Shown piece by piece: positions 18,639 to 31,500 of a stretch of 64,000 nucleotides of DNA. The notes beneath the pieces were generated by a model. It was not told where the DNA came from. It worked only from the letters and a program-made list of their open reading frames with translations, and searched no databases. This DNA comes from Mycolicibacterium porcinum (GTDB taxonomy: Bacteria; Actinomycetota; Actinomycetes; Mycobacteriales; Mycobacteriaceae). Both the position numbers and the translations under genes were made by a program. How positions within the stretch are numbered: the first letter of the stretch is position 1; each line of letters starts with the position of its first letter. The DNA is taken from the NCBI GenBank assembly GCA_001942045.1, contig MSTD01000015.1, forward strand, positions 62,001 to 126,000. Reading direction: 5' to 3'.

Positions 18639-21310
18639 TCGGACACCCCGAACTGTTCCTTGAGTGCGGCCACATCAAGGCCGGTGACGCCTCCGCCGAC
18701 CCGCAGCACCTCGTAGCCCTCGACGTCGAGTACCCGCTTGGTCTGCATCAGCGCACCGTTGACGCTGGCGGTGGCGACCCCGAGCGCGGTCGCGGCCTGG
18801 GCGAGGGTGATCTCGCACGCGCCGGCAGCCAGCAGGGCCTGCAGCAGGTTCTTGATCTGCGGAGCCTTGACGACAATCCGGCCGGCCAACCGCAGCTGAG
18901 CCTCGAACACCTTGCTGCGAATCACCTTCTCCGGCAGTGGGCTTAACTCTTCGGTGCTCTCCTGGGTGAACAAGGTGAGTTCCGTCTCGGCCTTCTTCCG
19001 CTGGGTTCTGGGCAGAGGCTCCGAGGGAGAAGATGCAGAGCGATACCACCAGGACGGTTCGGCTGCGGCCACCGGGACTGCCCAGTCGGGCAGCTGCCCA
19101 GGCAGGAACGCCAACACCGGGACCAGCGCTTCGGCCGGTAGCCCACCGCCGTGGTACCCGGCGTTGCGGGCGCCGTAGCGGATGGTTTCGTCGACGGCCA
19201 GCACCACCCGGTGGTCGTCGGTGAGCACCCGCGGTCCCTCGACCACCACCTCGCGGTCGGGGTCGACGTTGGCGAAATCCCCGTGGGCGCGTTGACCGTA
19301 GGTGTTGGCGCGGCTGACCTTGGCGCTGCCGCCGTATTCGACAACGTGGCCGTGGTCGGAGGTGATGATGACCGCGCGGCCGGCGTTCTTTGCGGCATGC
19401 AGCAGTGCCCGCAGATGGGTGATGGTGGTCAGGTTCCAGTCGGTGCCACCGGGATCGGTGTGGTGCAGGGTGTCGTCAACGTAGTTGAGGACGGCGGCCA
19501 CCAGCGGCTGCCGGGTGGTGTCGGCGATGGCGTTGCTGACGTCGGTGGCCAGGCTGGCTCCGCTGGGGATGGCGTCGAGAGCCATCTTGTGGAAGATGGG
19601 GTCGGACGTGCCGCCGGTGGCTTGCAGCCCGGCGTCGCGGATCAGTGCGAGGAAGCCGGACCGTTCGACGGTGTCGGCGCCTTCGCGCAGCTCCCCGCAC
19701 AGCAGTGAGCAGCGGCTGCGTTGGGTGAGGGTGGGCAGCACCGCCAGCGCCCAGGCCCGGTCGGCGGCGCCGGCGGACATCTCGGTCCAGCCGTTTTGTT
19801 GGATCGCGGTGACCAGGTCGTTGGCGGCCGCCAACGAGAGGGCATCGACCACCAGTAACAGGGTGGGCACCTTTCGGGCCACCGGTACGACGAGCTCGCG
19901 CAGCACGTTCTCGATGGTCTGTAGCGCAGGCTTGGGTGAGTCGGCCAATGCCGCGGCGAACAGTCGGTCGTGGCGCGCGCGACGCGCCACCACGAGGTCG
20001 ATCAGGGCGCGCAACGCGGCGGCGGGGACCGGGCTTTCAGCGCCGCGGCGGGCCTTGATGAGCGCGGTGTCCACCCAGGAGTCGGTACGGACATACCGCG
20101 CGGCCACCTCGGTGAGTCCGCCGGCTGGGGCCGCCGGCTGGGCAAGCCAGCGCGCCAGTCGGACCGCGCCGGAGAACGCGGCGACGGTAGGGGAACTGGC
20201 GGCCAGGAAGTGCTGTCCGGCCTCGGCCCAACGGGTTTCGACAACCTGCAGCGCCGAAGCGGCGACCAGGGCGCCGTCGAGGTCGGCGGGCAGTGGGTGT
20301 GGCAGCGCGGCGGTGAGGGCATCAGCCAGCAGGTTGACCCGAGCTTCCAGCCCATGTGGCAGCAGGTCGGAAGCCGATGCGGCAGCACCGATTCCCAGTT
20401 CGTTGACGATGCCGGCGGCGGTCTGCAGCACCGCGTGCTGATGAGCTGCTTCCAGCGCGGTGGTCAGCAGCCCGCGGGCGCTGGTGTACCAGGCGTGCAG
20501 GTCCTCGGTTTTCAGGCCGGTCAGCCCGTAGCGCCCAAGAAACACACCGAGTGCGACGGCATCGCCGGAACCGTCGTCCGGGCAGAACAACCCCGCCACC
20601 ACACCGAGCGGAACTAGATCGGTGATGCGATCGGATTTCAACAGCGCCGCGAGTGGCTTCTTCAGCTGCCCGCTCTTATCGGTCAGCCAAGCACTCACGG
20701 CTGCGGCGAGTTCGGCACCGCCGCGGGCCTGCAGGTCCACCAGGTGGGCGGGCGCTGCCGGTGAGCGGCTCCATTCCAGGATCGCCAGGGCATCGACCTC
20801 GACGTCGGGGCCCTTGACGATTTCCAACGCATCGCGGGCCAGCGCACGCATCGTGTGATCCCGGGTGAGCACGCCACCGGGTGCCGGGGTGTAGGCGTCG
20901 GCCGAGAGCACACTGAGCAGGCCGTTGGCCACGGCGCGATCATTGGTCGACCGGTACAGCGCCGGTTCGATCGTCGATGCGGAAAAGTTGCTGCGCAACG
21001 CATCCCACGGATCGGGGGTGATGAGCCGGCCGTCGATCAGGTGCGCCAGCACGGTGTCACCGAGATCGTCGTCGTCGACGTTGGTGAGCACCACCGTCCA
21101 GCCTTTGGCGTCGCGGGCGTCGATTGCCTCCCAGATCGACAGCACCGACGGGCAGGCCACCACCGTCACCGGGGCGCCGTCGTACTCGAAACCGTCGCCG
21201 TTCCACACCGGTTTGGCGCGCAGTCCGAGCACCCCGTGCCGGTACTGCTTGGCGCTGGCCTTCTTCAACCGGGCCCGGATGATGGGTTCGGTGGCGGTCA
21301 GGGTGGTCAT
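18635..21310 (-). CDS. pglZ: PglZ, alkaline-phosphatase-superfamily protein of BREX
   Basis: 891 residues if started at ATG 21310, which overlaps the pglY stop as ATGA; an in-frame TTG at 21322 would add four residues. The central PglZ domain shows the metal-binding elements LLLVVDALS (about 483) and TSDHGH (about 649) of the alkaline phosphatase superfamily. PglZ is the signature protein of every BREX type. The C-terminal part has a winged-helix-like segment. The catalytic target in BREX is not known from sequence. Codon use matches pglY and brxD, so these genes have travelled together. Confidence 0.94.
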   Translation of the reverse strand: MTTLTATEPIIRARLKKASAKQYRHGVLGLRAKPVWNGDGFEYDGAPVTVVACPSVLSIWEAIDARDAKGWTVVLTNVDDDDLGDTVLAHLIDGRLITPDPWDALRSNFSASTIEPALYRSTNDRAVANGLLSVLSADAYTPAPGGVLTRDHTMRALARDALEIVKGPDVEVDALAILEWSRSPAAPAHLVDLQARGGAELAAAVSAWLTDKSGQLKKPLAALLKSDRITDLVPLGVVAGLFCPDDGSGDAVALGVFLGRYGLTGLKTEDLHAWYTSARGLLTTALEAAHQHAVLQTAAGIVNELGIGAAASASDLLPHGLEARVNLLADALTAALPHPLPADLDGALVAASALQVVETRWAEAGQHFLAASSPTVAAFSGAVRLARWLAQPAAPAGGLTEVAARYVRTDSWVDTALIKARRGAESPVPAAALRALIDLVVARRARHDRLFAAALADSPKPALQTIENVLRELVVPVARKVPTLLLVVDALSLAAANDLVTAIQQNGWTEMSAGAADRAWALAVLPTLTQRSRCSLLCGELREGADTVERSGFLALIRDAGLQATGGTSDPIFHKMALDAIPSGASLATDVSNAIADTTRQPLVAAVLNYVDDTLHHTDPGGTDWNLTTITHLRALLHAAKNAGRAVIITSDHGHVVEYGGSAKVSRANTYGQRAHGDFANVDPDREVVVEGPRVLTDDHRVVLAVDETIRYGARNAGYHGGGLPAEALVPVLAFLPGQLPDWAVPVAAAEPSWWYRSASSPSEPLPRTQRKKAETELTLFTQESTEELSPLPEKVIRSKVFEAQLRLAGRIVVKAPQIKNLLQALLAAGACEITLAQAATALGVATASVNGALMQTKRVLDVEGYEVLRVGGGVTGLDVAALKEQFGVSE

Positions 21311-24300
21311 TCCACCCACCAATGCACATGGACTTTCTTGCCGTCGTCGAGTGCCGAGGTGAGTGCGGTCTGCAACGACGAGAGGTCGCTCGCTGCGCGC
21401 AGCACCACCTCACCTGACGGCCGAGGGCCCGGGGGCGGAGGTGGCGGCGGGGGCTGCACGGGCGGTTCATCCTCGACCACCCAGGTGACGAGTTTGTTCT
21501 CACCGCCGGCCAGTTCATCACCGAGCGAGCGGCCCGGAATCGAGACCGCGTCCTGCAGCGCCTTCCAGATGGAACGGGCGTGATCGCCGGCCTCACCGGC
21601 GCGGTCGGTGCCGGCTTTCAGTTTCTCCAGCAGCTTCCATTTGAAGTTCCGCAGCGCGCGGGTGTCGCGGGCGGCGTCGCCGGCGGTCTGGCCGGCGGTC
21701 TCCAACGCGACGGGCAACTCGACGGAGGCCATCGCAGTGATGACGGCGACATTGCTCGCCGTGCCATACAGGTTTTCGACGAAGCTCTGAAGCGCCTGAG
21801 CGGCGGCCAACCGGTCATTGGCGCCGGCCCCGAACTCGAGTCGATGATGGGCATTGCCGAGCTCTTCGATCAGATACCCCAGCTCGCTGAGCGATTCGTT
21901 GGCCTTGGCCCGCACCTGGGCGGCGAAGTCGGCGACGTTGGCCCCGGTCAGGTAGGTGCGGGGCATGGTGTAGCCGAACAACTTGGCGGCGTTGGCGCGG
22001 GCGTCATCCCAGGATTCTTGATCGGGCAGCTCCTCGGCCCGCAACTCGATGTTGGGCCGCATCCGCCCCAATGCCGGTGCGGTGATGGCACTTCCGGCTT
22101 CGAACCAGGCCCGCTTACGCAGCAGCGCCCAGGCGGATAGCACCAGATCACGGGCTTCAGGCCGCAACCCCCAGGCGGGGGACAGGCCGTCGATGTGCTG
22201 CTGCAACGCGCCGACGGTGACCGGATCGGCGTTCACGGCGGCCCGGTCCAACTCACCGGCCCAGTAGGCGAACGAATCCTCGGCGAACAGGTAATGGTCC
22301 TCTGTGGCCTTGCCGACCCGCAACGGCCCTGCAACCCGGCGGGCCACCTTGCGGTCGTTGCCCGGGTTGGTGGGGATGCGGCCGTCGCGGTGGCTGGCGG
22401 CCTGCTCCACATAGTCACGGACGGTTTCGAAGTTGCGGGTGGTGACTTCCTCGGCCGCCGGATCGAACTGAGGATGATTCGGGTAGGTGGCGGCGAACGC
22501 CTGGTCGACGATCTTGAGGAAGGCGTCTTCCAGACCGGTGGCGGGCGGCATCTGCGGGTCGAAGTCACGGCTCAGCGAGGTCAGCACCTCGAACTGTTGG
22601 GATTCGGCGGTGATCCGTTTCGGGTCGGCCGGCTCAATCCCGTAGGCCTGTTTGAGCAGGTTTCCGAAGCTGGTCAGGGTTCCGCTGAACATGTTCTGCA
22701 GAATCCCCAGTGCCTGGGCCCGGTCGGTGGCCGACAGGTGATCGGAGTTCTCGGTCCAGCGGTCCCCGCTGCCGGTGAACAACCAGTCCAGCTTCACCAG
22801 CAGCGCTAGGTCTTCCATCGCCGATTCGGAGAAGAACCTGGGCAACCACACCACCGCGTGGCGGTCTCCGCTGGTCAGCAGCCGGTCGATGCGGCCGATG
22901 TCATCTGCGCTGGTGTAGCCGTCCTCGTCGAAGGGATAGTCGACGACGAATCGCCAGGTGCCGGGCCGGTTGTCGAACGACTGCTCGGGCAGCGAACTGG
23001 CGTCACGCACATTGCCGAACACGATGTCGACTTCACGCCGTGACCCACGCCAGATGACGGTGCGGGTCGCGGCCCCGCCGAGATCGTCCTGGGCGGTGGT
23101 GACGCCGAGCGCCTTGTGAACCAGTTTGCGTAGCAGCACCCGGCGTCGGCCCGAATTGTCTTCGCCTCGAACTCGATCCAAGATCGACTGGTAGTCGACC
23201 TCGGCGAGCTGAACGCGGATCACCGGGTTAGCGCCGTCGGAGAGGCTGATCTCTGGCACGTCCTTTTGTGCCCACTCGCGCACTACTCCGAGGACGACTC
23301 GGGATTCACCACCGGCGACCCGGGCCTTGATCGATCCGTGGTTCAGTGCGGACAGCCGGGGCGCGGTGATATCCCGTAAGGCCGGGACATTCGGCGCGAT
23401 CGCGGACAGCAGTAGGGTCTTTGCGATCCGCTCCTGGCCGCGGAAACCACCGGGCACCGAATCCGGGTCGGTATTCAGCTGTTCCTTGCTGACCGAATGC
23501 TTTTCCAGCAGCAACGGCAGCAGCCGATTGCCGTAGAGCTCGTGGGCGGCCTTGAACATGGCCCCGGCATGGTTGTCGATGGGTTCGCTGCCCTCGACGA
23601 TGTAATCGAAGGAATCACCGACCGGAATCAGGTCGTCGACGGTGAGGGTGTCGCGGCGATCGACCAGCATGCGTTGCATCACCTTGAGAGCGGTGCGTTC
23701 CCGCTGCATCACCGAGGACAGGTGACGCAGGGTGGACACCAGCACCGGGGAGAACGGGTAGGTCAGTCGGAACTCGGCTTCCGAGGCACCGCGATGCTTT
23801 TCGTCGGTGTTGAGGCTGTCGCGCAGCACATCCCACACCTCGGGTCGCCGGGTCAGATCGGCGAACGCCTGGTCCAGAACGACTTGGGCGGCTTCGTCTT
23901 TGGGTTTGAGTAGCCGCGCCTTGGCGACCTCGGCCAGGTTGTCGTCACCGAGTTCGATCTCCCGGAACCGGCCTTGCTGGTACTGGAAGGCCCGGTCCAG
24001 GGCTTCCTGCTCGGCACCCGACGCCCCTGCATCGGCGAACCACTTCCGCAGATCCATCTGCCGGGAAATAATCGACACCAGCGGGATGGAGCGTTGGCGC
24101 CCCGAGGATTCGACGAGTTTGGTGATCTTTTGTGATTCGCGGGCGAAGAACTCGGTGTCGCGCACCGAGAACGCCAGCCACAGCACCAGCTCGTCGAGGA
24201 ACAGCACCACCCCGTCGTAGCCGAGGGCCTTGGCATGCTCGGAGATGACCACCAGCCCGCGGTCCAGATCAACGTAGTCGGCGGTTTCGGTGAACGATCC

Positions 24301-24987
24301 GAAGTACCCGTTGACCAACGCGGAGACCAGTTCGCGGCGCTCGGAGTCCTCCGGGCCGGCCTTGAGCGCAGCCAGGTAGCGGGGCAGATCCCAGGCCGCG
24401 CCGAGCAACCCGCCCCAGCCGTCGCCGCCACTTTCGCCGTCCCCGAGGCCGGCCAGGAACTCCTCATCGCCCATCCGCTCGCGCAGGTTCTCCGCATCGC
24501 CGAGCAGCTTGTCGGAGACATGTACGGCAGGCAGCGGGGCGTCGGGATGCAGCCGGGTGATCTGCTCGACGTAGCCGCGCAGCACTGCCTGCTCCAGGGT
24601 CTTCGCGCCCAGCAGGTGGTAGGTGAGCCGCAGCAGCTTCCTGCCGGCCAGTGCGCCGTCGTAATGGCCAGTGAGGTCCTGAAACTTCGGCACCCGCACG
24701 GCCGAGTGGTTGCCGAGCAGTGCATAGAGCACGGCCATGAAATGGCTTTTACCGGAACCGAACGACCCGGTGAGATACGCCGCGCGGGACGTGTTCTTGC
24801 TGAGCGCATCGGCGACAAGATCGAGTGCGGCGGCAAAGTTCTCCCGCAGCGACTCGGTGAGCACGTACTCGTCCAGCGTCGCGGCGATGTGGGCGTCATC
24901 GTCGGTGCTGTCGGTCAGCCGCAACACGTAGTCATCGCTACCGACCCGTTCGGGAATGTTGATGACATCACGCAGAAGCACTGTCAT
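21307..24987 (-). CDS. pglY: PglY, large ATPase of type 2 BREX
   Basis: 1226 residues. The N-terminal P-loop GSFGSGKSH lies at about residues 73-81, and the Walker B strand [11 protein letters not shown] about 200 residues further on. PglY is the type 2 counterpart of BrxC. A proline-rich linker (a run of eight prolines at 21435-21460) separates the main body from a short C-terminal segment ending VHVHWWVE. The ATG at 24987 overlaps the pglX stop (ATGA), and its own stop overlaps the pglZ start in the same way, so it is made as part of a polycistronic, coupled set. It may organise the other Pgl proteins on DNA; that is inference from the family. Confidence 0.93.
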   Translation of the reverse strand: MTVLLRDVINIPERVGSDDYVLRLTDSTDDDAHIAATLDEYVLTESLRENFAAALDLVADALSKNTSRAAYLTGSFGSGKSHFMAVLYALLGNHSAVRVPKFQDLTGHYDGALAGRKLLRLTYHLLGAKTLEQAVLRGYVEQITRLHPDAPLPAVHVSDKLLGDAENLRERMGDEEFLAGLGDGESGGDGWGGLLGAAWDLPRYLAALKAGPEDSERRELVSALVNGYFGSFTETADYVDLDRGLVVISEHAKALGYDGVVLFLDELVLWLAFSVRDTEFFARESQKITKLVESSGRQRSIPLVSIISRQMDLRKWFADAGASGAEQEALDRAFQYQQGRFREIELGDDNLAEVAKARLLKPKDEAAQVVLDQAFADLTRRPEVWDVLRDSLNTDEKHRGASEAEFRLTYPFSPVLVSTLRHLSSVMQRERTALKVMQRMLVDRRDTLTVDDLIPVGDSFDYIVEGSEPIDNHAGAMFKAAHELYGNRLLPLLLEKHSVSKEQLNTDPDSVPGGFRGQERIAKTLLLSAIAPNVPALRDITAPRLSALNHGSIKARVAGGESRVVLGVVREWAQKDVPEISLSDGANPVIRVQLAEVDYQSILDRVRGEDNSGRRRVLLRKLVHKALGVTTAQDDLGGAATRTVIWRGSRREVDIVFGNVRDASSLPEQSFDNRPGTWRFVVDYPFDEDGYTSADDIGRIDRLLTSGDRHAVVWLPRFFSESAMEDLALLVKLDWLFTGSGDRWTENSDHLSATDRAQALGILQNMFSGTLTSFGNLLKQAYGIEPADPKRITAESQQFEVLTSLSRDFDPQMPPATGLEDAFLKIVDQAFAATYPNHPQFDPAAEEVTTRNFETVRDYVEQAASHRDGRIPTNPGNDRKVARRVAGPLRVGKATEDHYLFAEDSFAYWAGELDRAAVNADPVTVGALQQHIDGLSPAWGLRPEARDLVLSAWALLRKRAWFEAGSAITAPALGRMRPNIELRAEELPDQESWDDARANAAKLFGYTMPRTYLTGANVADFAAQVRAKANESLSELGYLIEELGNAHHRLEFGAGANDRLAAAQALQSFVENLYGTASNVAVITAMASVELPVALETAGQTAGDAARDTRALRNFKWKLLEKLKAGTDRAGEAGDHARSIWKALQDAVSIPGRSLGDELAGGENKLVTWVVEDEPPVQPPPPPPPPGPRPSGEVVLRAASDLSSLQTALTSALDDGKKVHVHWWVE

Positions 24988-27900
24988 GAGGATTTCGTCC
25001 TTTGGCCGCGGCGGGCGGGTTCGGGCCGCCAGCTGGTCAGGTCGGTCACGGTGAGGTGGTGTTCACTCAGCCGGGCGGTGAGTTCATCGTTGATGGTGTC
25101 CGCGACGGACTCGCCGTATTCGGGGTCGATCTGGTTGTGCCACTGCCGAACCCACGGCGCCAACTCATGCAGACCGGCGAGCAGCGGCACCAGCTTGGGA
25201 GTGTCCCACCCCTCGTCGATGCGCTGAGCGATCAGCGAGGCCAGGGCGAGCGCCTGGTCGGCGTGATCCCAGCCGGCCCAGCCCAGCAGTTCGGTGGCAT
25301 CAGTGTCACGCCCGGCGTTCGGATAGCAGATGAACCGTTCTTTGGGGACATCCAGCTTGCCGCGATGCGACCAGTATGCGCCCTTGGCGAAGTCGGCGGG
25401 CTTATACTTCGGCGGCACCGGGATTGGGCTGGCCAGCTTCTCCCCGGCGTCCTCGCGACGCTGCAGCGTCCAGGTTTCCTCCCACGCGGTCCGCTTGTCC
25501 AAACCGGAGGGCTTGTACCGGTAGGCGGCCAGGAACGGAACAGATTCGTCGGCAAGCAGTTTCGCCAAAGCCGCACCGGTGGCCGCATTCGGGTCCCCGG
25601 CCCACAGCCGCAGCACTCCGCGGAACTCCCCATTTCGGTCGAGCACGTCGGCGAGTTGCGCCACCGACCGTGCGGTCGGCCGACCCTCCCGGTCAAACCA
25701 CAGCAGGCGGTCCTCGACCCGGTCTAGCAGCCAGCTCCGCAACGCGGCATCGACCTGTTTATCCCAAGGTTCGGATGCCCAGCGCCGCTTGTATTCCGGC
25801 TTTTCCAACAACCGGATGTGGGGATTGGATTCGATGGCGTCGAGGCGACGCTGCAACAGGTCGCGGTAGTCGGCGGGCAGATGGTCGGGGATCTCGGTGG
25901 TGGCTGTCGAGCCGTGCCGGTGAAACCACGCGGTTTCCTCGCCCTCCTTCTTCATCCGACGAGCCAGCGCGATTTCGAAAACCCGCTGACCCAGCGCAAT
26001 TTCCGGCGGATCACCTGCAAAGGTCAGATCATCATCGACGAGGCCGTAGATGCGGTAGTAGTCCCAGTCCAGTTCTTCCTGGTGAGCGATCATCAAACCG
26101 CGCAGTCGGTCTGATTCTGTGAGCGCCGCGTCGAGCGCCGCGGTGGTGGGAATCTGCCGGTGCGCGACCTCGGCTGGAGAGTGGTGGTGAAGATCCTGTG
26201 CCAGCTGATCGATAAGTTGCGCACGCTCAACGGATGTGGTGGCAGGTAGAGGGAAGTCTTTGAGGGTTGTCCCGGTGTACTCGTAGAACCGCTCCCAGTC
26301 TTCTGACGCGATCCCGCCACCATAACCGCCGTTGCCCTTATCATGGCTGTTCTGTTTGAGCCAGAAGCACGCCACCGACGAGTTCAGCACCCCCAGCAGC
26401 CGCAAATGATCCTCGTCCGAAGCACCCTCCGGCAGCTTGATCACCGGAGCTGTGCGCGTGAAAACCTTCCCGCCGCGATCCAGCACGAAGTGATTGTGGG
26501 TGGAGACGAACGCGAAGGCGATGAGGCGATCGGCGTTGAGCCGGACAAAGTTTGGCAGGATGTACTCCCACCACTCTTGCTTCTTCTCGAACCGTGTCTT
26601 GCCAAACGCGAGTCCGGCCCGCAACTGCGTCCGCCATGGCCAGAAGACGTGTTCAGCCTCCTCCGACTGGATGGGCCGGCTGCCTACATAGGGGTACGCA
26701 GCTAGAGGACCCTTCGAAATGGCAAAGTTCCGGACACTCTCGCCTTCAACAAATCGACGGATCGGCAGCGAATGTCGGCGCCAAGCCTCCGGTACACGGT
26801 GCCCTGCAACAAACACATCATCATCGCCGGTAATAGCCACAAACCCAATCGATTTGACCTTCGACGTGAGTTGTCCCGATGAATTATCGTCGATCATTTT
26901 CGCGAGATGTACCGCTCCACCGCCATTTAGGCTCCACGGGTGGGTGCGAAATTCGTCGCGGTGGAGGTCTGCCACGCTGATGTAGTCGTCTTCATATCCA
27001 GCTTGACTAACATGCTGGGTAATCGTTGACCAAACGACTCCCTTTGCTGGTTCCGGTGGTCGGTCAGGCTCACCGCGGATCCCTAGCACGGATCGGATAC
27101 TTCTGCTCGAGGGACGCTGGTTTCTACCAACAATGATTGCTGTTGGCGTTCCATGTCCCGGAATGTAGGCGCCTGACGTATCGATAATCTCCCGCACGTC
27201 GACTGTGGGCAGGAACTCCTCAATGAGCTTCGACCCAAACTCCCGCTTCATAAAGGAGTTTGACGTGATCTGACCGACCCATCCAGCAGGTCGCGTTCCT
27301 GCCGAACGATGTGCCAGACGGAAGAAGAGTTCCATGAAGGGAACTGTGAGCGCGTACTTTCTATGTGGCGTCTTGTATAGCTGCCGGTACATCGCATTAA
27401 GTGCCGTGTCCTTCACCATGATGTAGGGCGGATTACCAACCACCACATCGTGCTCGCGTTGCAGAATTTCTTTGAGCGCGTCGGCGTCCTCGGTGGTGTC
27501 CGCACGAACTGCAGGCCCAGCCAATAGATCTTCGGGCAGCAATTGCTGATTCGCTCCCCACAGCAGGCTGTCGCCGGCGGCCAGATGCGGTTGGTAACGG
27601 ATCTTCTGCTCGATGCTGTGATCGTCGGCGGCATGAAGCGCGGCGACCAGCAGCCGGAAGCGTGCGATCGCCACCGCAAATGGGTTGATGTCGACTCCGT
27701 ACACCCCGTCGAGGGCTTTCTCTACGAGCTCGCGGGCACCGAGTGCGGGGGCCTCGCGTTGCCACCGTTCGTGCAGGCGGTGGAACGCGCCCAGCAGGAA
27801 ATGCCCTGAGCCACAGGTCGGGTCGATGACCGTGAAGCCCTCCAGCGGCCGATCTTCGAGTGCCGGCTCCATTGTTTGGTCGAGGATGAACTCCTCGACG

Positions 27901-28532
27901 AACTCCGGGGTTTGCAGCAGAGCGTAGGTCTTCTTCGCATGCTCGGAGAGGTCCTGATACACGTCACCGAGGAAACGGGTATCCACCCCGGCGAATGAGT
28001 AGACAGACTGGCCGTCGTCGCCTTGCTGCCACCAGAACTCCAGCAGCGCGCGGGCCGCGTCACCTGACGGCGCGACCAGATGCAGCGGGGAGAAAGTGTC
28101 CACCAGTCCGGCGGTCGCCGGGAACATGCCGAAGTGCTCGATGATCTGGCCGAGCCATTCGCGGTCGGTGTGCTCTGGCTGGGCCTGGAAGTAGCTCCGC
28201 CGTGCATCAAGTGCCTGGGCGCGCTGGTCGGCGTCGGCCCCGCTGATCCAGCGCGGGCTGACCAGGGCGTTGTCCTCGCAGTAGCGGGCGAACACCGTCA
28301 GCAGCACCCACGCCACCGCGGCCTGGGTCACCCGGTCGTTGCGCCACTGCTGCCACGCCGACGCGGTGCGCTGCGCGGCGAACGCGGCGTCATAGTCTGC
28401 CTTCCACGCCTCAAACACGTCGGGCTGGCGCGCGTCGTGATCGTCGCCGTCGACCCGCGCCCGCAGATCACCCTCCAAGTCGAGCACCTGCCGGCGTAAT
28501 GCCGCTACCAAACCTGATGCCGCCCAGTTCAT
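24984..28532 (-). CDS. pglX: PglX, adenine-specific DNA methyltransferase of BREX
   Basis: 1182 residues, N6-adenine type. The SAM-binding motif [10 protein letters not shown] lies at about 235-244 and the catalytic NPPY at about 365-368. PglX marks host DNA at the BREX site so that self is spared. The ATG abuts the pglW stop (TAAATG). Base composition is mosaic: hand counts of 60-base lines give 50-55 percent G+C across about 26.82-27.42 kb (roughly residues 370-570, just after NPPY, where target recognition is expected) against 60-75 percent on either side. That pattern suggests the specificity region was replaced by recombination. No homopolymer tract suited to phase variation is seen near the start. 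Confidence 0.95.
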   Translation of the reverse strand: MNWAASGLVAALRRQVLDLEGDLRARVDGDDHDARQPDVFEAWKADYDAAFAAQRTASAWQQWRNDRVTQAAVAWVLLTVFARYCEDNALVSPRWISGADADQRAQALDARRSYFQAQPEHTDREWLGQIIEHFGMFPATAGLVDTFSPLHLVAPSGDAARALLEFWWQQGDDGQSVYSFAGVDTRFLGDVYQDLSEHAKKTYALLQTPEFVEEFILDQTMEPALEDRPLEGFTVIDPTCGSGHFLLGAFHRLHERWQREAPALGARELVEKALDGVYGVDINPFAVAIARFRLLVAALHAADDHSIEQKIRYQPHLAAGDSLLWGANQQLLPEDLLAGPAVRADTTEDADALKEILQREHDVVVGNPPYIMVKDTALNAMYRQLYKTPHRKYALTVPFMELFFRLAHRSAGTRPAGWVGQITSNSFMKREFGSKLIEEFLPTVDVREIIDTSGAYIPGHGTPTAIIVGRNQRPSSRSIRSVLGIRGEPDRPPEPAKGVVWSTITQHVSQAGYEDDYISVADLHRDEFRTHPWSLNGGGAVHLAKMIDDNSSGQLTSKVKSIGFVAITGDDDVFVAGHRVPEAWRRHSLPIRRFVEGESVRNFAISKGPLAAYPYVGSRPIQSEEAEHVFWPWRTQLRAGLAFGKTRFEKKQEWWEYILPNFVRLNADRLIAFAFVSTHNHFVLDRGGKVFTRTAPVIKLPEGASDEDHLRLLGVLNSSVACFWLKQNSHDKGNGGYGGGIASEDWERFYEYTGTTLKDFPLPATTSVERAQLIDQLAQDLHHHSPAEVAHRQIPTTAALDAALTESDRLRGLMIAHQEELDWDYYRIYGLVDDDLTFAGDPPEIALGQRVFEIALARRMKKEGEETAWFHRHGSTATTEIPDHLPADYRDLLQRRLDAIESNPHIRLLEKPEYKRRWASEPWDKQVDAALRSWLLDRVEDRLLWFDREGRPTARSVAQLADVLDRNGEFRGVLRLWAGDPNAATGAALAKLLADESVPFLAAYRYKPSGLDKRTAWEETWTLQRREDAGEKLASPIPVPPKYKPADFAKGAYWSHRGKLDVPKERFICYPNAGRDTDATELLGWAGWDHADQALALASLIAQRIDEGWDTPKLVPLLAGLHELAPWVRQWHNQIDPEYGESVADTINDELTARLSEHHLTVTDLTSWRPEPARRGQRTKSS

Positions 28533-31500
28533 TTACTGCACCCCTTTATCGCCCCCGGCGGGCACCGCATCCGGCGCCTCCCGCCACACCACGAATTGCC
28601 CACCCGGTGAACCCAGCTGGATCGGCTTGCGGTCCACCAACGCCCCGACTTGACCGCGCAGCTGCGGCAGCACCACCCACACCGGCCGGCGCCGCGGCGC
28701 CGACAGGTCGGACAGCTTCGCCAACACTTCCAGATGGCCGTACCGCGCCAGCGGGGAAATCTCGGTGAGAATCAGCGGACTGCTGCTGCCGTCACCGTCG
28801 AACACCGCCGACTGCAACTCGGCCCACAACTGCGGCACCACCCGGTCGATCACTGCGCGCAACCCGCGGGCATCCCGGCTGCCTGACTTGGCCGCGTCGG
28901 CTCCACGGATCAGATCCCACGAAACTCCTTGCTGCGCCGCGAGATCTCGCATCGCCGCCATGAGCCGCGTCGTCACGTCCACCACTTGGCCACCGTGGGT
29001 TTCGGCGAGCAGCTGGGCCACCCGCTCATGCTCACCGGGACGATCCGGCGGGATTGGCACGCCGACCGCCACAAACCCGCACTCATCCACCGAACGGCGC
29101 AGCACCGTCAGGGTGCTTGTTGCCTGCTCAGCCGCATCCAATGATGCTGTCGCAGCCACGGGGACCTTGGTGGGTTTACGGGTGTGCATCGTGGTCGCGC
29201 TGGCCGGCTCGGCGTCCGGAAAGCAGAAGGTTTCGCTCTCGTTGTCCCACCTCAGATTTAGGGTGGTCTGGTCGAGAATCTTGTCCAGATGCGGGCGCAA
29301 CGGCACCCGGCCCAGCTCGGGGAACCGTGCGGTGACCCGGCTGCGGATCTGGGACGCCGACAGGGACTCGCTTTGCGCCAGCCCGGTCAACGCCACCTGC
29401 ACTGCCGCCGCTGGTGACATGTCGTGATTGTGCAGCTCCCCGCGGCCCGACACCCCGGCATGCTTGGAAATCGCCGCGGCCAGCCGTACCAACCGCACAT
29501 CACCCGGTGTCGCGACCGTCACCGCGCGGTCGCTGACCGCGTTGTAGCCATCTGCAAACGCTGCCCGCAATTCCCGGGCGGCACTATGCGCGGGGATGAC
29601 GGCGTTGCGGTCAGCCGACACCAGCTCATCGGCCCTCTTGGCCGCTGATTCGGCTGCGCTAAGCAGCATTTCGTCATTGGCGAGCAGCGAAAGCCGGCGG
29701 CCGTGGCGCCGCCGCACGAACTCCTTGTCGCCGGAGGCGGCCTCATGCTCGCTGAGCCGATCCAGCGCCACCCGCAGCAGCCCACCGGCCGCTCGGTCGG
29801 CACGCTCACGTGCAACGGCGTCGGCAGGACCGAGGCCAACCTGTGGCAGCTGTGCCCGAATCTCGGCCGTCAGCGTGCCGATCGAGGCCACCCCGCCGAA
29901 GTCAGCAATCACCCGTCGTGCGATGTCGGTGATGTCGTCGAGCCGCTCGCGGGTGTCGGCGTGTTCACCCCAATCCTGCTGCAGCTCCTTGAGTAACTGT
30001 GGCCCTCGCTGGGGCGCCTTGCCCAGCTTCTCGGCCAGTTCGGTGCTGCTGGCGAATGCGTCCAATCCGGGATGGACTCCGAGGATCAGTGCCGCTGCCT
30101 CCTTGCGGGTGGAGGAGCGTTGACCAGACACGGCCGACATCAACAACGCGATCGTGTCGTCGAGGCCCATCAGATCGCTCTTGGCCGATGGCGACTGCTT
30201 GCCCAGCCGTTTCGTCCAAGCGCGATAGCGGGTCTTGATCTCGTTGGCCGTGTCCTTCGCCTCGCGGGTTACCAGCCGGTTCAGCGCGGTGGGGTCCAGC
30301 GCCAGCAGCTCGCCGACCGTGGTCACCTGCACCGGCTGCAACGCCGAGAGCGCACGCGGGCTTAGCCCCGCCGCGGTGAGTGCGGTTGCTGCGTCTGCCT
30401 TTTCGGCGGCGGCGTCGCCGGCTTGCGCAGTGACGTCGACGTCGGCAACCTCGAAAATGCGTCGCCACGCGCGCAGCATGTCCTCCGCGGTGTCCGGGCG
30501 GCGCGCGGTATCGCGGGACAGTGCCGCGGCGAAGAACGCGACCATCGCCGCCGCCAGGGTGGGCTCGAACAGCGTCGGGTCCACCGTGACATCATCGTTG
30601 ATGGTGGCCGGGTTGGCGCTCGGGTCCGGGCCGTACTGCGGGGTGGCGCCGGTGGCCATCTCGAACAGCACCACCGCCGCGCCGTACCGCTCGGCGGCGG
30701 TGTCGTACTGGCGGCGAGCACCGGTGCCCAGGAACGGGTCGAGGTAGGGCGGGGTGCCGGCCTCGATATTGCGAGCGTCCACCCCGGCCATCGAGAAGTC
30801 GAACATGATCAGATGCGACTCGGCCCGTGAACTCGTTTGGTACACACCAAGGTTCGCTGGCTTGATGTCGCGGTTGGTGACGCCGTGGCGTTCCAGGGCA
30901 ACCAGCGCCGTCAGCAGATCGGTGCCCCAGCGTTCCAGGACGTCGATGGATAGCCGGCCGCGATTGTTGAGTTCCTCGGCCAGCGTGGTGCGTCCGGCAT
31001 AGCGCAGCAGCAATGCGGTGCGCCCGCCCACAGTCTCGACCCCGTGCAGCGTGACGATGCGATCGTCGTTGTCGAACTGGCCGAGGATCTGCGCCTCGGC
31101 GTGCAGCCGCTCGGCGGCGTCCGCGTCCTTGGCGACCTTCAACACCCGCTCCGCGCCGCCGACCTGGTGGTCCTCGACCAGGATGCCCTCGGCCGTCGAC
31201 CCCGCACCCAGCCGTCGCTTGTAGACGAAACGGCCCCCGGCCAAAACGGTGCCCGGGCTGGCCTCCAGCGGGTCAGTGCCGGTTGTCTTCTCCGACAGGT
31301 CCTTTCGGATGCCCGAGAGTTGTTCCACGAACTCGGCGACAGTTTCGGTGCGTTCGGCCGGGCTGGGATCGGTGGCGTCCAGGACAAACTGCCGCAGCGA
31401 CGAGCGGACCTGGGGCATCTCGGCGGCCAGGTCGAGCCCGCGGTCCCGGCGTAGCCGATCCATCAGCTCACCGCGCTCGGTGGCCGGTGCGGTGCCGCCG

